A stretch of DNA of 64,000 nt from Paenibacillus yonginensis (GTDB lineage: Bacteria; Bacillota; Bacilli; Paenibacillales; Paenibacillaceae): contig NZ_CP014167.1 of NCBI RefSeq assembly GCF_001685395.1, positions 558,001 to 622,000 of the forward strand, in the 5' to 3' direction. Under the pieces are notes generated by a model. That model did not search any database and was not told the DNA's origin. It saw nothing but the letters and a program-made list of their open reading frames with translations. The position numbers and the translations under genes are program-made. Shown piece after piece: positions 42,813-53,508 of this stretch (within the stretch, counting starts at the first letter, position 1; each line of letters opens with the position of its first letter).

Positions 42813-44558
42813 GTGAAAACGGAAACTGAGGAATTGAAGTCGACAGAACAATTACGTGAGAAATGGATGAAACCAGAGGTCATTACCGGCTCGGAAATTT
42901 TGCTGAGAAGTCTGCTGCTTGAAGGTGTAGAATGCGTCTTTGGATACCCGGGCGGGGCCGTGCTGTACATCTATGATGCACTTTACGGTTTCAGCGATTT
43001 CCGCCATTTGCTTACGAGGCACGAACAGGGAGCGATTCATGCGGCCGACGGATATGCGAGAGCAAGCGGCAAGGTGGGCGTTTGTATCGCCACTTCGGGC
43101 CCTGGCGCCACCAACCTGGTTACCGGCATTGCAACGGCCTACATGGACTCGGTTCCATTAGTTGTCATTACAGGCAATGTCATTCAGAGCCTGATCGGAA
43201 CCGATGCTTTCCAGGAAGCCGACATTACGGGCATCACGATGCCGATCACGAAGCACAGCTACCTGGTGCGCGATGCAAAAGAATTGCCGCGTATCATTCA
43301 CGAGGCCTTTCATATTGCAAACAGCGGCCGGAAAGGGCCGGTGCTGATCGATATTCCGAAAGACGTATCCGCAGCCACCACCTTGTTCGAACCGGCAAAA
43401 ACGATGAACCTGCGCGGATATAACCCGACAGTAGCCCCAAACCGGCTGCAGCTGGACAAAGTAGCAGCAGCGATCCAGGAAGCAAGCCGGCCTGTAATTC
43501 TTGCAGGCGGCGGGGTCGTCTACTCGGGGGGACATGAAGAGTTGCTCCAGTTCGCCGAAACAACGGAAATTCCGGTGACCACAACGCTGCTTGGACTCGG
43601 AGGATTTCCGAGCGGCAACCGGCTCTGGATGGGGATGCCGGGTATGCACGGGACCTACACGGCGAACAACGCGATCCAGCAATCGGATCTGCTGATCTGT
43701 ATTGGTGCCCGTTTTGACGACCGGGTAACCGGCAAGCTTGACGGCTTTGCTCCTAAAGCCAAAATTGTCCACATCGACATTGATCCAGCCGAGATCGGCA
43801 AGAACATCCATACGGATATTCCGGTGGTCGGAGATGTCAAAACGGTGTTGGAACAGCTGAATAAACTGGTTAAACGGGCGGACCAGGCCGATAGCTGGAG
43901 AGATCAGATTCAGCAGTGGAAAGCAGAGAAGCCTTTCAAATACAAGGATTCCAACGACAGCCTGAAGCCGCAGTGGGTCATTGAAATGCTCAACGAAACG
44001 ACCCATGGCGAAGCCATTGTAACCACCGACGTCGGACAACATCAAATGTGGGCGGCCCAGTATTACAAGTTCAATCAGCCCCGTTCCTTGATTACCTCGG
44101 GCGGCCTGGGCACGATGGGCTTCGGCTTCCCTTCCGCAATCGGAGCACAGATGGCTCATCCAGACCGGCTGGTTATCTCCATCAACGGCGACGGCGGCAT
44201 GCAGATGTGTTCGCAGGAGCTTGCGATTTGTGCCATTAACAAAATTCCGGTGAAGATCGTAGTCATTAACAACCAGGTGCTCGGCATGGTCCGACAATGG
44301 CAGGAGCTGATTTACGACAACCGCTACAGCCACATCGACCTCTCCGGCAGCCCTGACTTTGTGAAGCTGGCTGAAGCTTATGGCGTCAAAGGGCTGCGGG
44401 CCACGAACAAGGAAGATGCCCAGGAGGTTTGGCGCGAAGCTTTGGAGACACCGGGACCGGTATTGGTAGAATTCGTGGTGGATAAGCAGGAAAATGTTTA
44501 TCCGATGGTGCCTCAAGGTTCTACCATTGATCAAATGCTGATGGGGGACTGTGAATAA
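42813..44558 (+). CDS. ilvB: Acetolactate synthase large subunit
   Basis: Thiamine-diphosphate enzyme that condenses pyruvate with pyruvate or 2-oxobutyrate, the first shared step of branched-chain amino acid synthesis. The 581-residue protein has the catalytic Glu71 in TRHEQGA, the FAD/substrate region GPGATNLVTG and the ThDP motif NGDGG (Asp460) ending in NN. The start codon is GTG, with GGAGGAAA upstream. It overlaps ilvN by one base (TAATG) and lies behind a T-box. Confidence 0.97.
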   Translation: MKTETEELKSTEQLREKWMKPEVITGSEILLRSLLLEGVECVFGYPGGAVLYIYDALYGFSDFRHLLTRHEQGAIHAADGYARASGKVGVCIATSGPGATNLVTGIATAYMDSVPLVVITGNVIQSLIGTDAFQEADITGITMPITKHSYLVRDAKELPRIIHEAFHIANSGRKGPVLIDIPKDVSAATTLFEPAKTMNLRGYNPTVAPNRLQLDKVAAAIQEASRPVILAGGGVVYSGGHEELLQFAETTEIPVTTTLLGLGGFPSGNRLWMGMPGMHGTYTANNAIQQSDLLICIGARFDDRVTGKLDGFAPKAKIVHIDIDPAEIGKNIHTDIPVVGDVKTVLEQLNKLVKRADQADSWRDQIQQWKAEKPFKYKDSNDSLKPQWVIEMLNETTHGEAIVTTDVGQHQMWAAQYYKFNQPRSLITSGGLGTMGFGFPSAIGAQMAHPDRLVISINGDGGMQMCSQELAICAINKIPVKIVVINNQVLGMVRQWQELIYDNRYSHIDLSGSPDFVKLAEAYGVKGLRATNKEDAQEVWREALETPGPVLVEFVVDKQENVYPMVPQGSTIDQMLMGDCE

Positions 44559-45046
44559 TGACTACAAAACATGCGATCGCCATTCTAGTGAACGATCAGC
44601 CAGGTGTATTGCAGCGCGTGTCCGGCCTTTTTGGCCGGCGCGGCTTCAATATCGAAAGCATTACAGTGGGCCAATCGGAAGAGCAGGGGCTTTCCCGCAT
44701 GGTCATTGTGACCGAGGGAGACGATCAGACGCTGGAGCAAATCGAGAAACAGCTTTACAAGCTGATCGATGTCATTAAAGTCGTTAATCTGAGCTCCAAA
44801 CCGATGGTGTCCCGGGAGCTGGCCCTGATCAAGGTCAAAGCGGAACCGGCCGAACGTCCCGAAATCAAATCGCTTGCGGATACCTTCCGGGCTGCGGTAG
44901 TAGATATCGGAACCCGAAACATGATGATCCAGGTCGTAGGCGACACCGAGAAGGTCGACGCGCTGCTGGAGCTGCTTAAGCCTTACGGCATTCAGGAGTT
45001 GTCCCGCACAGGCGTAACAGCGATGACGAGAGGAAACGCATTGTAG
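44558..45046 (+). CDS. ilvN: Acetolactate synthase small (regulatory) subunit
   Basis: A 162-residue regulatory subunit giving valine feedback control and full activity to IlvB. The N-terminal ACT domain reads HAIAILVNDQPGVLQRVSGLF, and the C-terminal domain ends LSRTGVTAMTRGN, as usual. Its ATG shares a base with the ilvB stop, so translation is coupled. Also named ilvH. Confidence 0.95.
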   Translation: MTTKHAIAILVNDQPGVLQRVSGLFGRRGFNIESITVGQSEEQGLSRMVIVTEGDDQTLEQIEKQLYKLIDVIKVVNLSSKPMVSRELALIKVKAEPAERPEIKSLADTFRAAVVDIGTRNMMIQVVGDTEKVDALLELLKPYGIQELSRTGVTAMTRGNAL

Positions 45047-45208
45047 GCAGCTTGCTGGTCTAATTACTTTAAATTATTCCATTTATGAATATCCCTGCTC
45101 CATGAGCGGGAATTTGAACCGATCTTATGATAACCGCGGCTGCGGGCCGATGCCGGAGGGCTTGGCTTAGAGAGCTAACTAAGGTCGTTTGAAATACCCG
45201 CTCATTAG

Positions 45209-46282
<1,074 letters not shown>

Positions 46283-46321
46283 GACCGTCCCTGCTGGCTG
46301 CATAGCCAGGGATATAAAAGA

Positions 46322-46362
46322 AATGCGGCTCCGCAGATGATCTGTGGATGCCGTATTTTTTT
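46322..46362 (+). terminator. Terminator after ilvC
   Basis: ATGCGGC pairs with GCCGTAT, with further CCGCAGA/TCTGTGG pairing inside, followed by seven T. It separates ilvC from leuB. Confidence 0.85.
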
Positions 46363-46525
46363 ATGGGCGAATCCAATTCAATTAAGGGCCTCTGTCCAGA
46401 AGACCAGTCATTCTTCTCGTATAGGCAAATCCTATTAGCTTGATAGCTTCTATATCTTGGTGCAATCCTGCCTTGCTATGTTACAAATAAAGAAGGTGAA
46501 AATAACGTGATGAGGAGTGTTGTTC

Positions 46526-47623
46526 ATGTCAGAGGTTAAGAAAATAGCGGTAATTGCCGGGGATGGAATCGGACCGGAGGTTGTCCGGGAAGCGGAGAAG
46601 GTGCTGAAACGGACGGAGGAGCTGTTCGGCTACCGTTTCGAGACGGAACACGCTTTGTTCGGCGGTATCGCCATTGACGAGAAAGGAACACCACTTCCGG
46701 AAGAAACACTTGAAGTCTGCAAGAAAGCCGATGCGGTTCTGCTCGGAGCCGTCGGCGGTCCGAAATGGGATAACAACCCGAAAGAGCTGCGCCCGGAGAC
46801 AGGCCTCCTCGGAATCCGCAAAGCGCTGGGGTTGTTCTCGAACCTGCGCCCGGCTGTTGTGTTCGACTGTCTGAAGGATGCTTCCACCCTCAAGCCTGAA
46901 GTGCTTGAAGGCACTGACCTGATTGTCGTTCGCGAGTTGACCGGCGGCATCTACTTTGGGGAGAAGTTTCGCCGTGACAGCGAGCAGGGACAGGAAGCTG
47001 TGGATACATGCGCTTATAATGTGAGCGAAGTGGAACGGATTGTGCGCCAAGCCTTTGAGATTGCCGGCAAACGCCGTAAAAAGCTTGCATCCGTTGATAA
47101 AGCGAACGTGCTGGAAACCTCCCGTTTGTGGCGTGAAGTCGTTAATCGCGTGGCACCGGAATATCCGGATGTTGAACTCGAGCATGTGCTTGTAGATAAC
47201 TGCGCCATGCAGCTGCTTAGAAGACCTGCAAGCTTTGACGTCATCGTGACGGAAAATATGTTCGGCGACATTTTGAGCGATGAAGCCGCTATGCTCACCG
47301 GTTCGATCGGCATGTTGTCTTCCGCTTCGCTGGGCGAAGGAAGTTTTGGTCTTTATGAGCCTGTACACGGCTCTGCTCCGGACATTGCGGGACAGAACAA
47401 AGCGAATCCGATCGCAACTATTCTGTCCGTTGCCCTGATGTTCCGGATGACCTTTGGTTATGAGGATGCTGCCGACGCCATCGAGAAAGCGGTCAAGGAC
47501 GTGCTTGATGCGGGACATCGCACAGGAGATATTGCGGTAGACAAAACCGCGGCCATCGGCACAGACGCGATGGGCGACTTGATTGTAGCGGCTATGACGA
47601 GCAAGGCATCCTCGGCAGTCTAA
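46526..47623 (+). CDS. leuB: 3-isopropylmalate dehydrogenase
   Basis: NAD-dependent oxidative decarboxylation in leucine synthesis. The 365-residue protein begins [16 protein letters not shown]. The substrate-binding and metal-binding segments include [22 protein letters not shown], the Asp-rich [14 protein letters not shown] and [12 protein letters not shown]. The start at 46526 follows GAGGAGT at normal spacing. leuA, leuC and leuD are not next to it, unlike in B. subtilis. A terminator upstream suggests its own promoter. Confidence 0.96.
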   Translation: MSEVKKIAVIAGDGIGPEVVREAEKVLKRTEELFGYRFETEHALFGGIAIDEKGTPLPEETLEVCKKADAVLLGAVGGPKWDNNPKELRPETGLLGIRKALGLFSNLRPAVVFDCLKDASTLKPEVLEGTDLIVVRELTGGIYFGEKFRRDSEQGQEAVDTCAYNVSEVERIVRQAFEIAGKRRKKLASVDKANVLETSRLWREVVNRVAPEYPDVELEHVLVDNCAMQLLRRPASFDVIVTENMFGDILSDEAAMLTGSIGMLSSASLGEGSFGLYEPVHGSAPDIAGQNKANPIATILSVALMFRMTFGYEDAADAIEKAVKDVLDAGHRTGDIAVDKTAAIGTDAMGDLIVAAMTSKASSAV

Positions 47624-47650
47624 TAGCAAAGTTCACAAAAAGTTCGCTAA

Positions 47651-47665
47651 TTATAATAATTCTAA
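47651..47665. promoter_or_regulatory. PerR-like box upstream of ahpC
   Basis: TTATAATAATTCTAA matches the PerR consensus TTATAATNATTATAA at all defined positions but one. It lies just upstream of the ahpC promoter. Confidence 0.65.
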
Positions 47666-47684
47666 AAAAGAAATCAATATAATC

Positions 47685-47714
47685 TTGACTTTAAATATGG
47701 AGAAATGATACCAT
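47685..47714 (+). promoter_or_regulatory. Promoter of ahpC
   Basis: TTGACT (47685-47690), 18 bases, TACCAT (47709-47714). It is flanked by a PerR-like box upstream and a Fur/PerR-like box downstream. Confidence 0.6.
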
Positions 47715-47726
47715 CTTTATTGTAAA

Positions 47727-47741
47727 TGATAAAGATTATCA
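47727..47741. promoter_or_regulatory. Fur/PerR-family operator overlapping the ahpC transcription start
   Basis: TGATAAAGATTATCA is a 7-1-7 inverted repeat with one mismatch from TGATAATNATTATCA, the Fur-family core. Its place just after the -10 fits repression. Fur, PerR and Zur cannot be told apart with certainty. Confidence 0.65.
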
Positions 47742-47801
47742 TTCAGAAATAAGGGAGCGGATTAACCCGCGCCTTACATATTCTAAAGGAGGATTTTATT
47801 C

Positions 47802-48347
47802 ATGGCACAACGTTTGGTTGGAAGACCTGCACCTGATTTTAACATGGAGACTGTATCCGGAGACGGTAAAGAATTTGGACACGTTAAATTGTCCGACTAC
47901 CGCGGCAAATGGCTGGTATTCTTCTTCTATCCTCTGGACTTCACTTTTGTATGCCCTACGGAAATTACAGCTCTTAGCGAAGCTTACGAGCAATTCAAAG
48001 AGCTTGACACTGAAATTCTTGGCGTAAGTATTGACTCTATTCACAGCCACAAGGCTTGGATCAATACTGCCAAAGAGAACAACGGTTTGGGACAATTGAA
48101 CTTCCCGCTCGCTTCCGACATCACTAAGAAAGTTGCCGAAGATTACGGCGTACTGATCGAAGAAGAAGGCGTAGCGCTGCGCGGCTTGTTCATCATCGAT
48201 CCAGAAGGCGAATTGAAATACCAAGTGGTTAACCACAATGACGTTGGCCGCAGCGTAGAAGAAACTCTTCGTGTTCTTCAAGCTCTGCAATCCGGCGGAT
48301 TGTGCCCAATGAACTGGAAACCAGGCGACAAAACTTTGAACGCCTAA
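47802..48347 (+). CDS. ahpC: Peroxiredoxin AhpC (typical 2-Cys)
   Basis: Reduces hydrogen peroxide and organic peroxides in the cytoplasm. The 181-residue protein has the peroxidatic Cys51 in FVCPTE and the resolving Cys168 in LCPMNW. AAAGGAGG precedes the ATG. No ahpF lies next to it; electrons must come from elsewhere (AhpF at another locus or thioredoxin). Fur-family boxes at the promoter point to peroxide or metal control. Confidence 0.96.
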   Translation: MAQRLVGRPAPDFNMETVSGDGKEFGHVKLSDYRGKWLVFFFYPLDFTFVCPTEITALSEAYEQFKELDTEILGVSIDSIHSHKAWINTAKENNGLGQLNFPLASDITKKVAEDYGVLIEEEGVALRGLFIIDPEGELKYQVVNHNDVGRSVEETLRVLQALQSGGLCPMNWKPGDKTLNA

Positions 48348-48364
48348 TCGTTCCTACTATATCG

Positions 48365-48401
48365 AAGCCCCCTTTTGACGAAAGTCAACAGGGGGTTTTT
48401 C
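48365..48401 (+). terminator. Terminator after ahpC
   Basis: GCCCCCT with AGGGGGT outside and TGAC/GTCA inside a GAAA loop, followed by a T run. Confidence 0.9.
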
Positions 48402-48541
48402 ACGCTTTTAAATAAATGGACGCAAATTTGACTTAAACGTGGTAAAATGGGTAAAAATCTAACGTGATGAGAGGAATCGCTTCCTAAGTCCGCGAATAAG
48501 TTATAGAAATGAATGAACCGATATCAGGAGGGTGATGGGGA

Positions 48542-48946
48542 ATGAGTTTTTGTTGCGGAGCCAGCATGGTGGGGACGAAAGGAACGCTGAAGCATTACCG
48601 TACTCAGGTCCACAATGTTCCCCTTTTATTGTGTCCGGTATGCCATCGGGTTGAGGTTCATTATAAGGTAGAAAATGAATACGAAATATTAGCCGAATAT
48701 GCTCATGCGGATGGGGCACAGGAAATTGACTTTGCCGATTTCGTGTCCGAAGATGATGAATCCATCTTTGTGAACTGCGTAAACGATGAACGTGAAGACC
48801 CGCTGGATATCGTCAAACGTCAAATTGACAGCTCGCTGGATCTGTTGACGGTGGCTAAACATATTGGAGACGAGAAATGGGAAAGTGAACTGAAGCGCAG
48901 ACTGGCTTTCATGAGCAGAAGGAGAGAACGGCTGCAGCATCGTTAG
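48542..48946 (+). CDS. Hypothetical protein with N-terminal Cys zinc-binding motif
   Basis: A 134-residue acidic protein. Cys pairs at residues 4-5 (FCCG) and in LLCPVCH near residue 31 suggest a zinc ribbon like that of the YgiT group. The rest is acidic with a basic, helical C-terminus (ELKRRLAFMSRRRERLQ). AGGAGGGTG precedes the ATG. It is monocistronic between two terminators. Function unknown. Confidence 0.7.
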   Translation: MSFCCGASMVGTKGTLKHYRTQVHNVPLLLCPVCHRVEVHYKVENEYEILAEYAHADGAQEIDFADFVSEDDESIFVNCVNDEREDPLDIVKRQIDSSLDLLTVAKHIGDEKWESELKRRLAFMSRRRERLQHR

Positions 48947-48982
48947 CAACCTCCGGAGACAGAGACGACAGAATATGGCGAA

Positions 48983-49016
48983 AACAGCTTCCATCGCGGA
49001 AGTTGTTTTTTCTTTT
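48983..49016 (+). terminator. Terminator after the Cys-motif protein gene
   Basis: AACAGCTTCC pairs with GGAAGTTGTT (one G-U) around five bases, followed by T-rich sequence. Confidence 0.85.
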
Positions 49017-49072
49017 TTATGGAAATATTGGACGTATTGGGTGAAAACCTCTTTTTTCGACAGTTTCTCTGA

Positions 49073-49101
49073 TTGACGGGGTCAGACAACCTCTTTATGA
49101 T
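49073..49101 (+). promoter_or_regulatory. Probable promoter of the histidine kinase gene
   Basis: TTGACG (49073-49078), 17 bases, TATGAT (49096-49101). Confidence 0.6.
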
Positions 49102-49357
49102 TAAATTGTACCAGGAAAACTTTTGCAGGAGAGGATCGGATGTCGGCCTTTTCAAGCATGAAGTTGTTTGCCTAGATGATGAATTTTTGTCCTCATTGAT
49201 ATCATATTCATAGGTATCAGTGGTTTTTTAGCGCTTGGCTTGAAAAGTGTTAGATGGTCTTTGGAAAATGCTCATTTTCACCCTGCAATTCTCCGTTCTG
49301 AGATGGAAAAAGCCAAACCGGCAAGAACATCATTCAAGGGAAAAGGAGGATAACAAC

Positions 49358-50461
49358 TTGTTGAGTGATATCGAAGAAACGCTGCTCCAACCAGTCGAAC
49401 TTTTTGTAGCTGCCCAGCTTAAAAAAAACAAGTATGAAAATGTACTCCAGCACCTGGACAATGGAATTGTTTTATTTAATTGCGACGGACAAATTACTTT
49501 CGCCAATTCTTTAATGGCTTCCCTCCTGGAGCTGCGGGCTCAGGACATGATTGGCTGCAATATCCGTCAATTGATTGCCCTGCCTCAATTAAGGCGAAGC
49601 AAATGGAAGTGGATCTTGCAAGTTTATCGCGAGATGATGCATAACCATAAAACCAAATTTGAAATCCGGGATGATTATGGCAAATATTGGATGGTTTTGG
49701 TGACTTATGCCGAAGATCTGGATGGGGATCTGCTCATCAGCTTTAAAGATATCTCGGATTATAAACGTATTGAAGAGACAGCTTCTCAAAATGATAAATT
49801 AGCGATTTTAGGTAAAATCTCCGCTGCGATTGCCCACGAAATTCGCAATCCTCTAACGGCTATCCGCGGTTTTATTCAATTGCTTCGGCCTCATCTGCTT
49901 CAGCTTGGCAAAGATGAATACGCCCGGATCATTTTGATGGAGATCGACAGAACCAACGATATCATTCATGAATTTTTGAATTCCTCGAAACCTTCCGCAC
50001 CCGAGAAAGCGGTGCTCCGACTGTCCTCTCTGCTGAGGCAGACCGTGCTGTTAACGGAAAGCGAAGCTTTGATGAAGGACTGCGAAATATCTTTGCAGTC
50101 GGAACAAGAAGAGATGCTGATTGCCATAGATGCGAAACAAATGAAGCAGGTTTTTCTAAACCTGATCAAAAATGCCCTGGACGCCATCGAAGAGATTGAC
50201 GGGCGGAAAGGCGAAATTCATATCCGTGCCAAGTCGGAAGGTTCGAATGCGATCATCTCCATTCGGGATAATGGAAGCGGCATGGAGCAAGCTAGTTTGA
50301 AACGGCTGGCCGATCCTTTTTTTACAACCAAAGAGAAGGGAACCGGATTAGGTTTATCGGAAAGCTACCGCATTATCAAGAATCACGGCGGCTCCATTCA
50401 GGTCGAAAGCAGCATTGGAGTCGGAACAACCTTTATTATTTCGCTGCCGCTGGCGAACTAG
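49358..50461 (+). CDS. PAS-domain sensor histidine kinase, sporulation-kinase-like
   Basis: An orphan histidine kinase of about 367 residues. A PAS domain spans about residues 25-145. The phosphoacceptor His160 lies in IAHEIRNPLTAIRGF, and the ATPase domain has N-box LIKNALDAI, DNGSGM and GTGLGLSES. No membrane helix is seen in this form, and no response regulator is adjacent, as for the Spo0F-phosphorylating kinases KinA/KinE. I chose the TTG start at 49358 because AAAAGGAGG lies eight bases before it. A longer GTG frame from 49247 would add 37 residues but has no site. Confidence 0.85.
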   Translation: MLSDIEETLLQPVELFVAAQLKKNKYENVLQHLDNGIVLFNCDGQITFANSLMASLLELRAQDMIGCNIRQLIALPQLRRSKWKWILQVYREMMHNHKTKFEIRDDYGKYWMVLVTYAEDLDGDLLISFKDISDYKRIEETASQNDKLAILGKISAAIAHEIRNPLTAIRGFIQLLRPHLLQLGKDEYARIILMEIDRTNDIIHEFLNSSKPSAPEKAVLRLSSLLRQTVLLTESEALMKDCEISLQSEQEEMLIAIDAKQMKQVFLNLIKNALDAIEEIDGRKGEIHIRAKSEGSNAIISIRDNGSGMEQASLKRLADPFFTTKEKGTGLGLSESYRIIKNHGGSIQVESSIGVGTTFIISLPLAN

Positions 50462-50470
50462 GCCAAAAAG

Positions 50471-50495
50471 CCGTTTCAAATGAAACGGTTTTTTT
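50471..50495 (+). terminator. Terminator after the histidine kinase gene
   Basis: CCGTTTCA pairs with TGAAACGG around two bases, followed by seven T. Confidence 0.88.
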
Positions 50496-50519
50496 GTTTA
50501 AATAAGTAAAGGAAGAGGC

Positions 50520-52085
50520 ATGAATAAATACAGCCAGGATGACAAAAAGGATGGTGCTGAAATGGACGGTAACGTGGCTGAAGTGTTATGGAACAGCGGG
50601 GGAATTCCCAAGGAGGCTGAACGAAAGGTCCTTATTTTGTTAGTCACAAAGAAGGGCGTTAAAAGCGGTGAAGTGGAGCCGTGGCTGAAACCTTTTGCCG
50701 GAACGCTGCTGCAAAACCGATTGTTCGAGGGGGAGGTCAATCAGACCTTTGTGCTGCCGATGCCGAAGCCGAATCCGGCGGAAACCGTTATTCTTGTCGG
50801 CGCCGGCGAAGATCCTCTTACCGCTGAGGAATTAAGATTAAGCGCTGCGTCGGCCGCTCGTACGGCGTTAACCATGCGGCCGGAACAGGTGCTCTTTAAA
50901 GTGCCGGTCTCTCTTGGATCACTTACGGTTGAAGGGCGCAATGAAATCGCCGCCCAGGCCCTGACGGAGGGATTTTTGCTGGGAGCTTATCAAAGGCAGA
51001 ACTATAAGCGTGAGAAGTCCGCTTATGAAGGCATACGCAAAGTTTTCTTTTTCCATGAGGAAGCAGAAGTGGGCTCTGAACAGGAGGAGTGGCAGCAAGG
51101 CATCCGCCTGGGCCGGGCCTTTGCGGCAGGAACGATTACGGCCCGGGATTTGACCAATCTGCCGGCAAATTTGCTGACGCCGGAGGACCTGGGGGATGCG
51201 GCTGTCGAACTGGCTCAGCGTTACGGACTTGACGTCGAGGTGCTGGATGAAGCCGATCTCCAGGAGAAAGAGATGGGAGGGCTGCTGGCAGTGGGCCAGG
51301 GCAGCGTCCATCCCCCTCGGATGATCATAATCAAATATAAAGGAGGCGAGGAGTGGAATGATGTCACCGGCCTGGTCGGCAAAGGGATTACCTTTGATAC
51401 CGGCGGGATTTCCCTCAAACGGGCTCCGGGCATGGAAGAGATGATCAGCGATATGGGCGGAGCGGCCTCGGTGCTGGGAGTCATGGAGATTCTTGGCATC
51501 CTGCGGCCTAAAACAAACGTGATTGCGGTCATCCCCGCAGCGGAGAACATGCCGTCGGGCAGCGCCATGAAACCTGGGGATATTTTGACTACCCGCAGCG
51601 GAAGAACGATTGAGATGCAAAATGCCGATGCGGAAGGGAGAATTGTCCTGGCAGACGGGGTGACTTATGCCAAAGAGCAGGGAGCAGAGCGGATTATAGA
51701 CATTGCGACTTTAACCGGAGCCATTTTGTTTGCGCTTGGCGACGTGGCCACTGGGGCTGTGACGAATGATGATATTCTTCTGCAAAGCTTCATTATGGCC
51801 TCAAAGCAAACTGGGGAGAAAGTGTGGCCGCTGCCCAACTATCCGGAATACTGGAATATGCTGAAGAGCAGCGTGGCGGATCTGAACAATCGTCCGGGCA
51901 GAAATGCGGCAGCGATTACAGCGGGACTGTTCATCGGCACCTTTGCTGAAGGTCTGCCGTGGATTCATTTGGATATCGCGGGAACAGCTTATTTGAATAA
52001 AGAGCGGGGAGTAGATCCGAAGGGAGCTACGGGGGTGATGGTCCGTACGATGGCACAATGGATCCTGCAAAATGGACAGAAATAA
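50520..52085 (+). CDS. pepA: Leucyl aminopeptidase (M17 family)
   Basis: A cytoplasmic metallo-aminopeptidase of 521 residues that removes N-terminal residues from peptides. The two-metal site is intact: VGKGITFDTGGISLK with the catalytic Lys and metal Asp, and the family signature NADAEGRIVLADG. The N-terminal domain is the usual poorly conserved half. An AAAGGAAGAGG site precedes the ATG. The gene follows a terminator and appears monocistronic. DNA-binding or regulatory roles of PepA in other bacteria are not implied. Confidence 0.93.
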   Translation: MNKYSQDDKKDGAEMDGNVAEVLWNSGGIPKEAERKVLILLVTKKGVKSGEVEPWLKPFAGTLLQNRLFEGEVNQTFVLPMPKPNPAETVILVGAGEDPLTAEELRLSAASAARTALTMRPEQVLFKVPVSLGSLTVEGRNEIAAQALTEGFLLGAYQRQNYKREKSAYEGIRKVFFFHEEAEVGSEQEEWQQGIRLGRAFAAGTITARDLTNLPANLLTPEDLGDAAVELAQRYGLDVEVLDEADLQEKEMGGLLAVGQGSVHPPRMIIIKYKGGEEWNDVTGLVGKGITFDTGGISLKRAPGMEEMISDMGGAASVLGVMEILGILRPKTNVIAVIPAAENMPSGSAMKPGDILTTRSGRTIEMQNADAEGRIVLADGVTYAKEQGAERIIDIATLTGAILFALGDVATGAVTNDDILLQSFIMASKQTGEKVWPLPNYPEYWNMLKSSVADLNNRPGRNAAAITAGLFIGTFAEGLPWIHLDIAGTAYLNKERGVDPKGATGVMVRTMAQWILQNGQK

Positions 52086-52170
52086 ACCGAGTTTCTACTA
52101 TTATAAATAAATGTCTGTAAATGGAGGTTATCTCCTCGCCATACGCCAAGAAATCAAAATGAGGTCTGAT

Positions 52171-52203
52171 CCAAAAGCTCCGCTGCGGAAGCGGGGCTTT
52201 TGG
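52171..52203. terminator. Hairpin after the aminopeptidase gene
   Basis: CCAAAAGCTCCGCT pairs with AGCGGGGCTTTTGG around a short loop (one G-U). The stem is strong but the T run is short. Confidence 0.65.
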
Positions 52204-52338
52204 TTTAGGTTCCGCAGCCAAGTTGTCCGCCTACATACTTTAAAGCAGCAAATAAACTTCTTTACTTTAACGTTTTGCTTCAAGTAAGATAGAATGGAAT
52301 ACACCCTTCATTCAGGGCTAAAGAAAGGATTCCCGTCC

Positions 52339-53298
52339 ATGAAAAATAATCCCAGCAAAATTGTAGATTGCACGATCCGCGACGGAGGTCTGGTGAACAA
52401 CTGGGACTTCAGCGTTGAATTTGTTCAGCAGCTGTATGCCGGCCTTAACGAAGCCGGTGTTGATTATATGGAAGTTGGTTATAAGAATTCCCCCAAGCTG
52501 CTTAAAGGCGCGGATGGCGCCGGGCCATGGCGCTTCCTGAACGATGACTTCCTTCGCAAAGTGATTCCGCAAAAGGGCAGTACTAAATTATCCGCACTGG
52601 TGGATGTAGGCCGGGTGGATGAAGACGACATTTTGCCCCGCAGCGAAAGTTTGCTTGATCTGATCCGTGTTGCTTGTTATGTGAAGGATGTAGACAAGGC
52701 GCTTGACTTGATTCAGAAATTCCATGATCTTGGGTATGAAACGACGATTAATATTATGGCCTTATCCGGTGTAATGGAGAAAGAGCTGGTTGAAGCTTTT
52801 GACATGATCCGGGAAAGCGTGGTCGATGTTGTGTATATCGTGGACTCCTATGGCAGCCTTGATCATAACGACATGATGTACCTGGTTGAAAAATTCAAAA
52901 CGCACCTGCCTAACAAACGGCTGGGCGTTCATGCCCATAACAATATGCAGCTGGCCTTCTCCAATACGCTGATTGCAGCGGATCATGGAGTAGAGCTGCT
53001 CGATGCTTCGGTTTACGGCATGGGCCGCGCAGCCGGCAACTGTCCGACCGAGCTGCTGGTAACCCATCTCAAGAATACACACTATGAACTTCGTCCAGTG
53101 CTGGAAGTACTGGAGAAGCTGCTGGTGCCGCTTCGGGAGAAAGAAGAATGGGGATATTTGCTCCCATACATGATTACCGGAACCTTGAATGAGCACCCGC
53201 GTTCAGCGATGGCGGTTCGGGCATCCGAGAATAAGGATGCGGTCGTAGATTTCTACGATAAACTTACGACTCCGGAAGTCAGCTTTCCCAAGGGCTGA
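52339..53298 (+). CDS. DRE-TIM metallolyase-family aldolase
   Basis: A 319-residue TIM-barrel protein of the HMG-CoA lyase/4-hydroxy-2-oxovalerate aldolase superfamily. The DRE-type motif is VDCTIRDGG near the N-terminus, and the metal-binding HAHNNMQLAF lies near residue 209. It lacks the C-terminal LeuA regulatory domain, so it is not a standard isopropylmalate synthase despite the leuB gene 5 kb upstream. Substrate unknown; related proteins are often annotated simply as aldolase. The start at 52339 follows AAAGGA; a longer reading from 52294 has no site. Confidence 0.85.
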   Translation: MKNNPSKIVDCTIRDGGLVNNWDFSVEFVQQLYAGLNEAGVDYMEVGYKNSPKLLKGADGAGPWRFLNDDFLRKVIPQKGSTKLSALVDVGRVDEDDILPRSESLLDLIRVACYVKDVDKALDLIQKFHDLGYETTINIMALSGVMEKELVEAFDMIRESVVDVVYIVDSYGSLDHNDMMYLVEKFKTHLPNKRLGVHAHNNMQLAFSNTLIAADHGVELLDASVYGMGRAAGNCPTELLVTHLKNTHYELRPVLEVLEKLLVPLREKEEWGYLLPYMITGTLNEHPRSAMAVRASENKDAVVDFYDKLTTPEVSFPKG

Positions 53299-53313
53299 TA
53301 AGCGTTTTAATTA

Positions 53314-53357
53314 CCTTGATCTTGTTCGCTTGCGAGCGGAAGATCAAGGTTTTTTTA
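53314..53357 (+). terminator. Terminator after the aldolase gene
   Basis: CCTTGATCTT pairs with AAGATCAAGG, with inner CGCT/GAGCG pairing, followed by seven T. Confidence 0.92.
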
Positions 53358-53508
53358 TTTTACAAAAAGAGAAATCAATTGAAACGAATGGAAGGAAATT
53401 GAGTAAAGGATGTGGAATTGTTACAAATATGGTGGTATATCGCCTTCATTTGACAGCAAGTAGGCTAAATCTGTGATCGTATAAATATACATCCGGGAGT
53501 TGAAACCG

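Larger units (their letters stand above)
48947..49357. other. Intergenic region before the histidine kinase gene
   Basis: Holds the terminator at 48983 and the promoter at 49073. Beyond them a leader of about 250 bases runs to the TTG start; no gene is seen in it. Confidence 0.4.

Noticed and set aside
43158-44534. 458-codon minus-strand frame inside ilvB
   Set aside because: Shadow of a fully conserved acetolactate synthase gene; the composition is not protein-like.
45089-45108. Hairpin between ilvN and ilvC as a terminator
   Set aside because: Stem TCCCTGCTC/GAGCGGGA is fair, but no T run follows; more likely an mRNA processing or stability element, if anything.
46529-47629. 366-codon minus-strand frame covering leuB
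   Set aside because: Antisense to leuB over its whole length, without ribosome site or homology.
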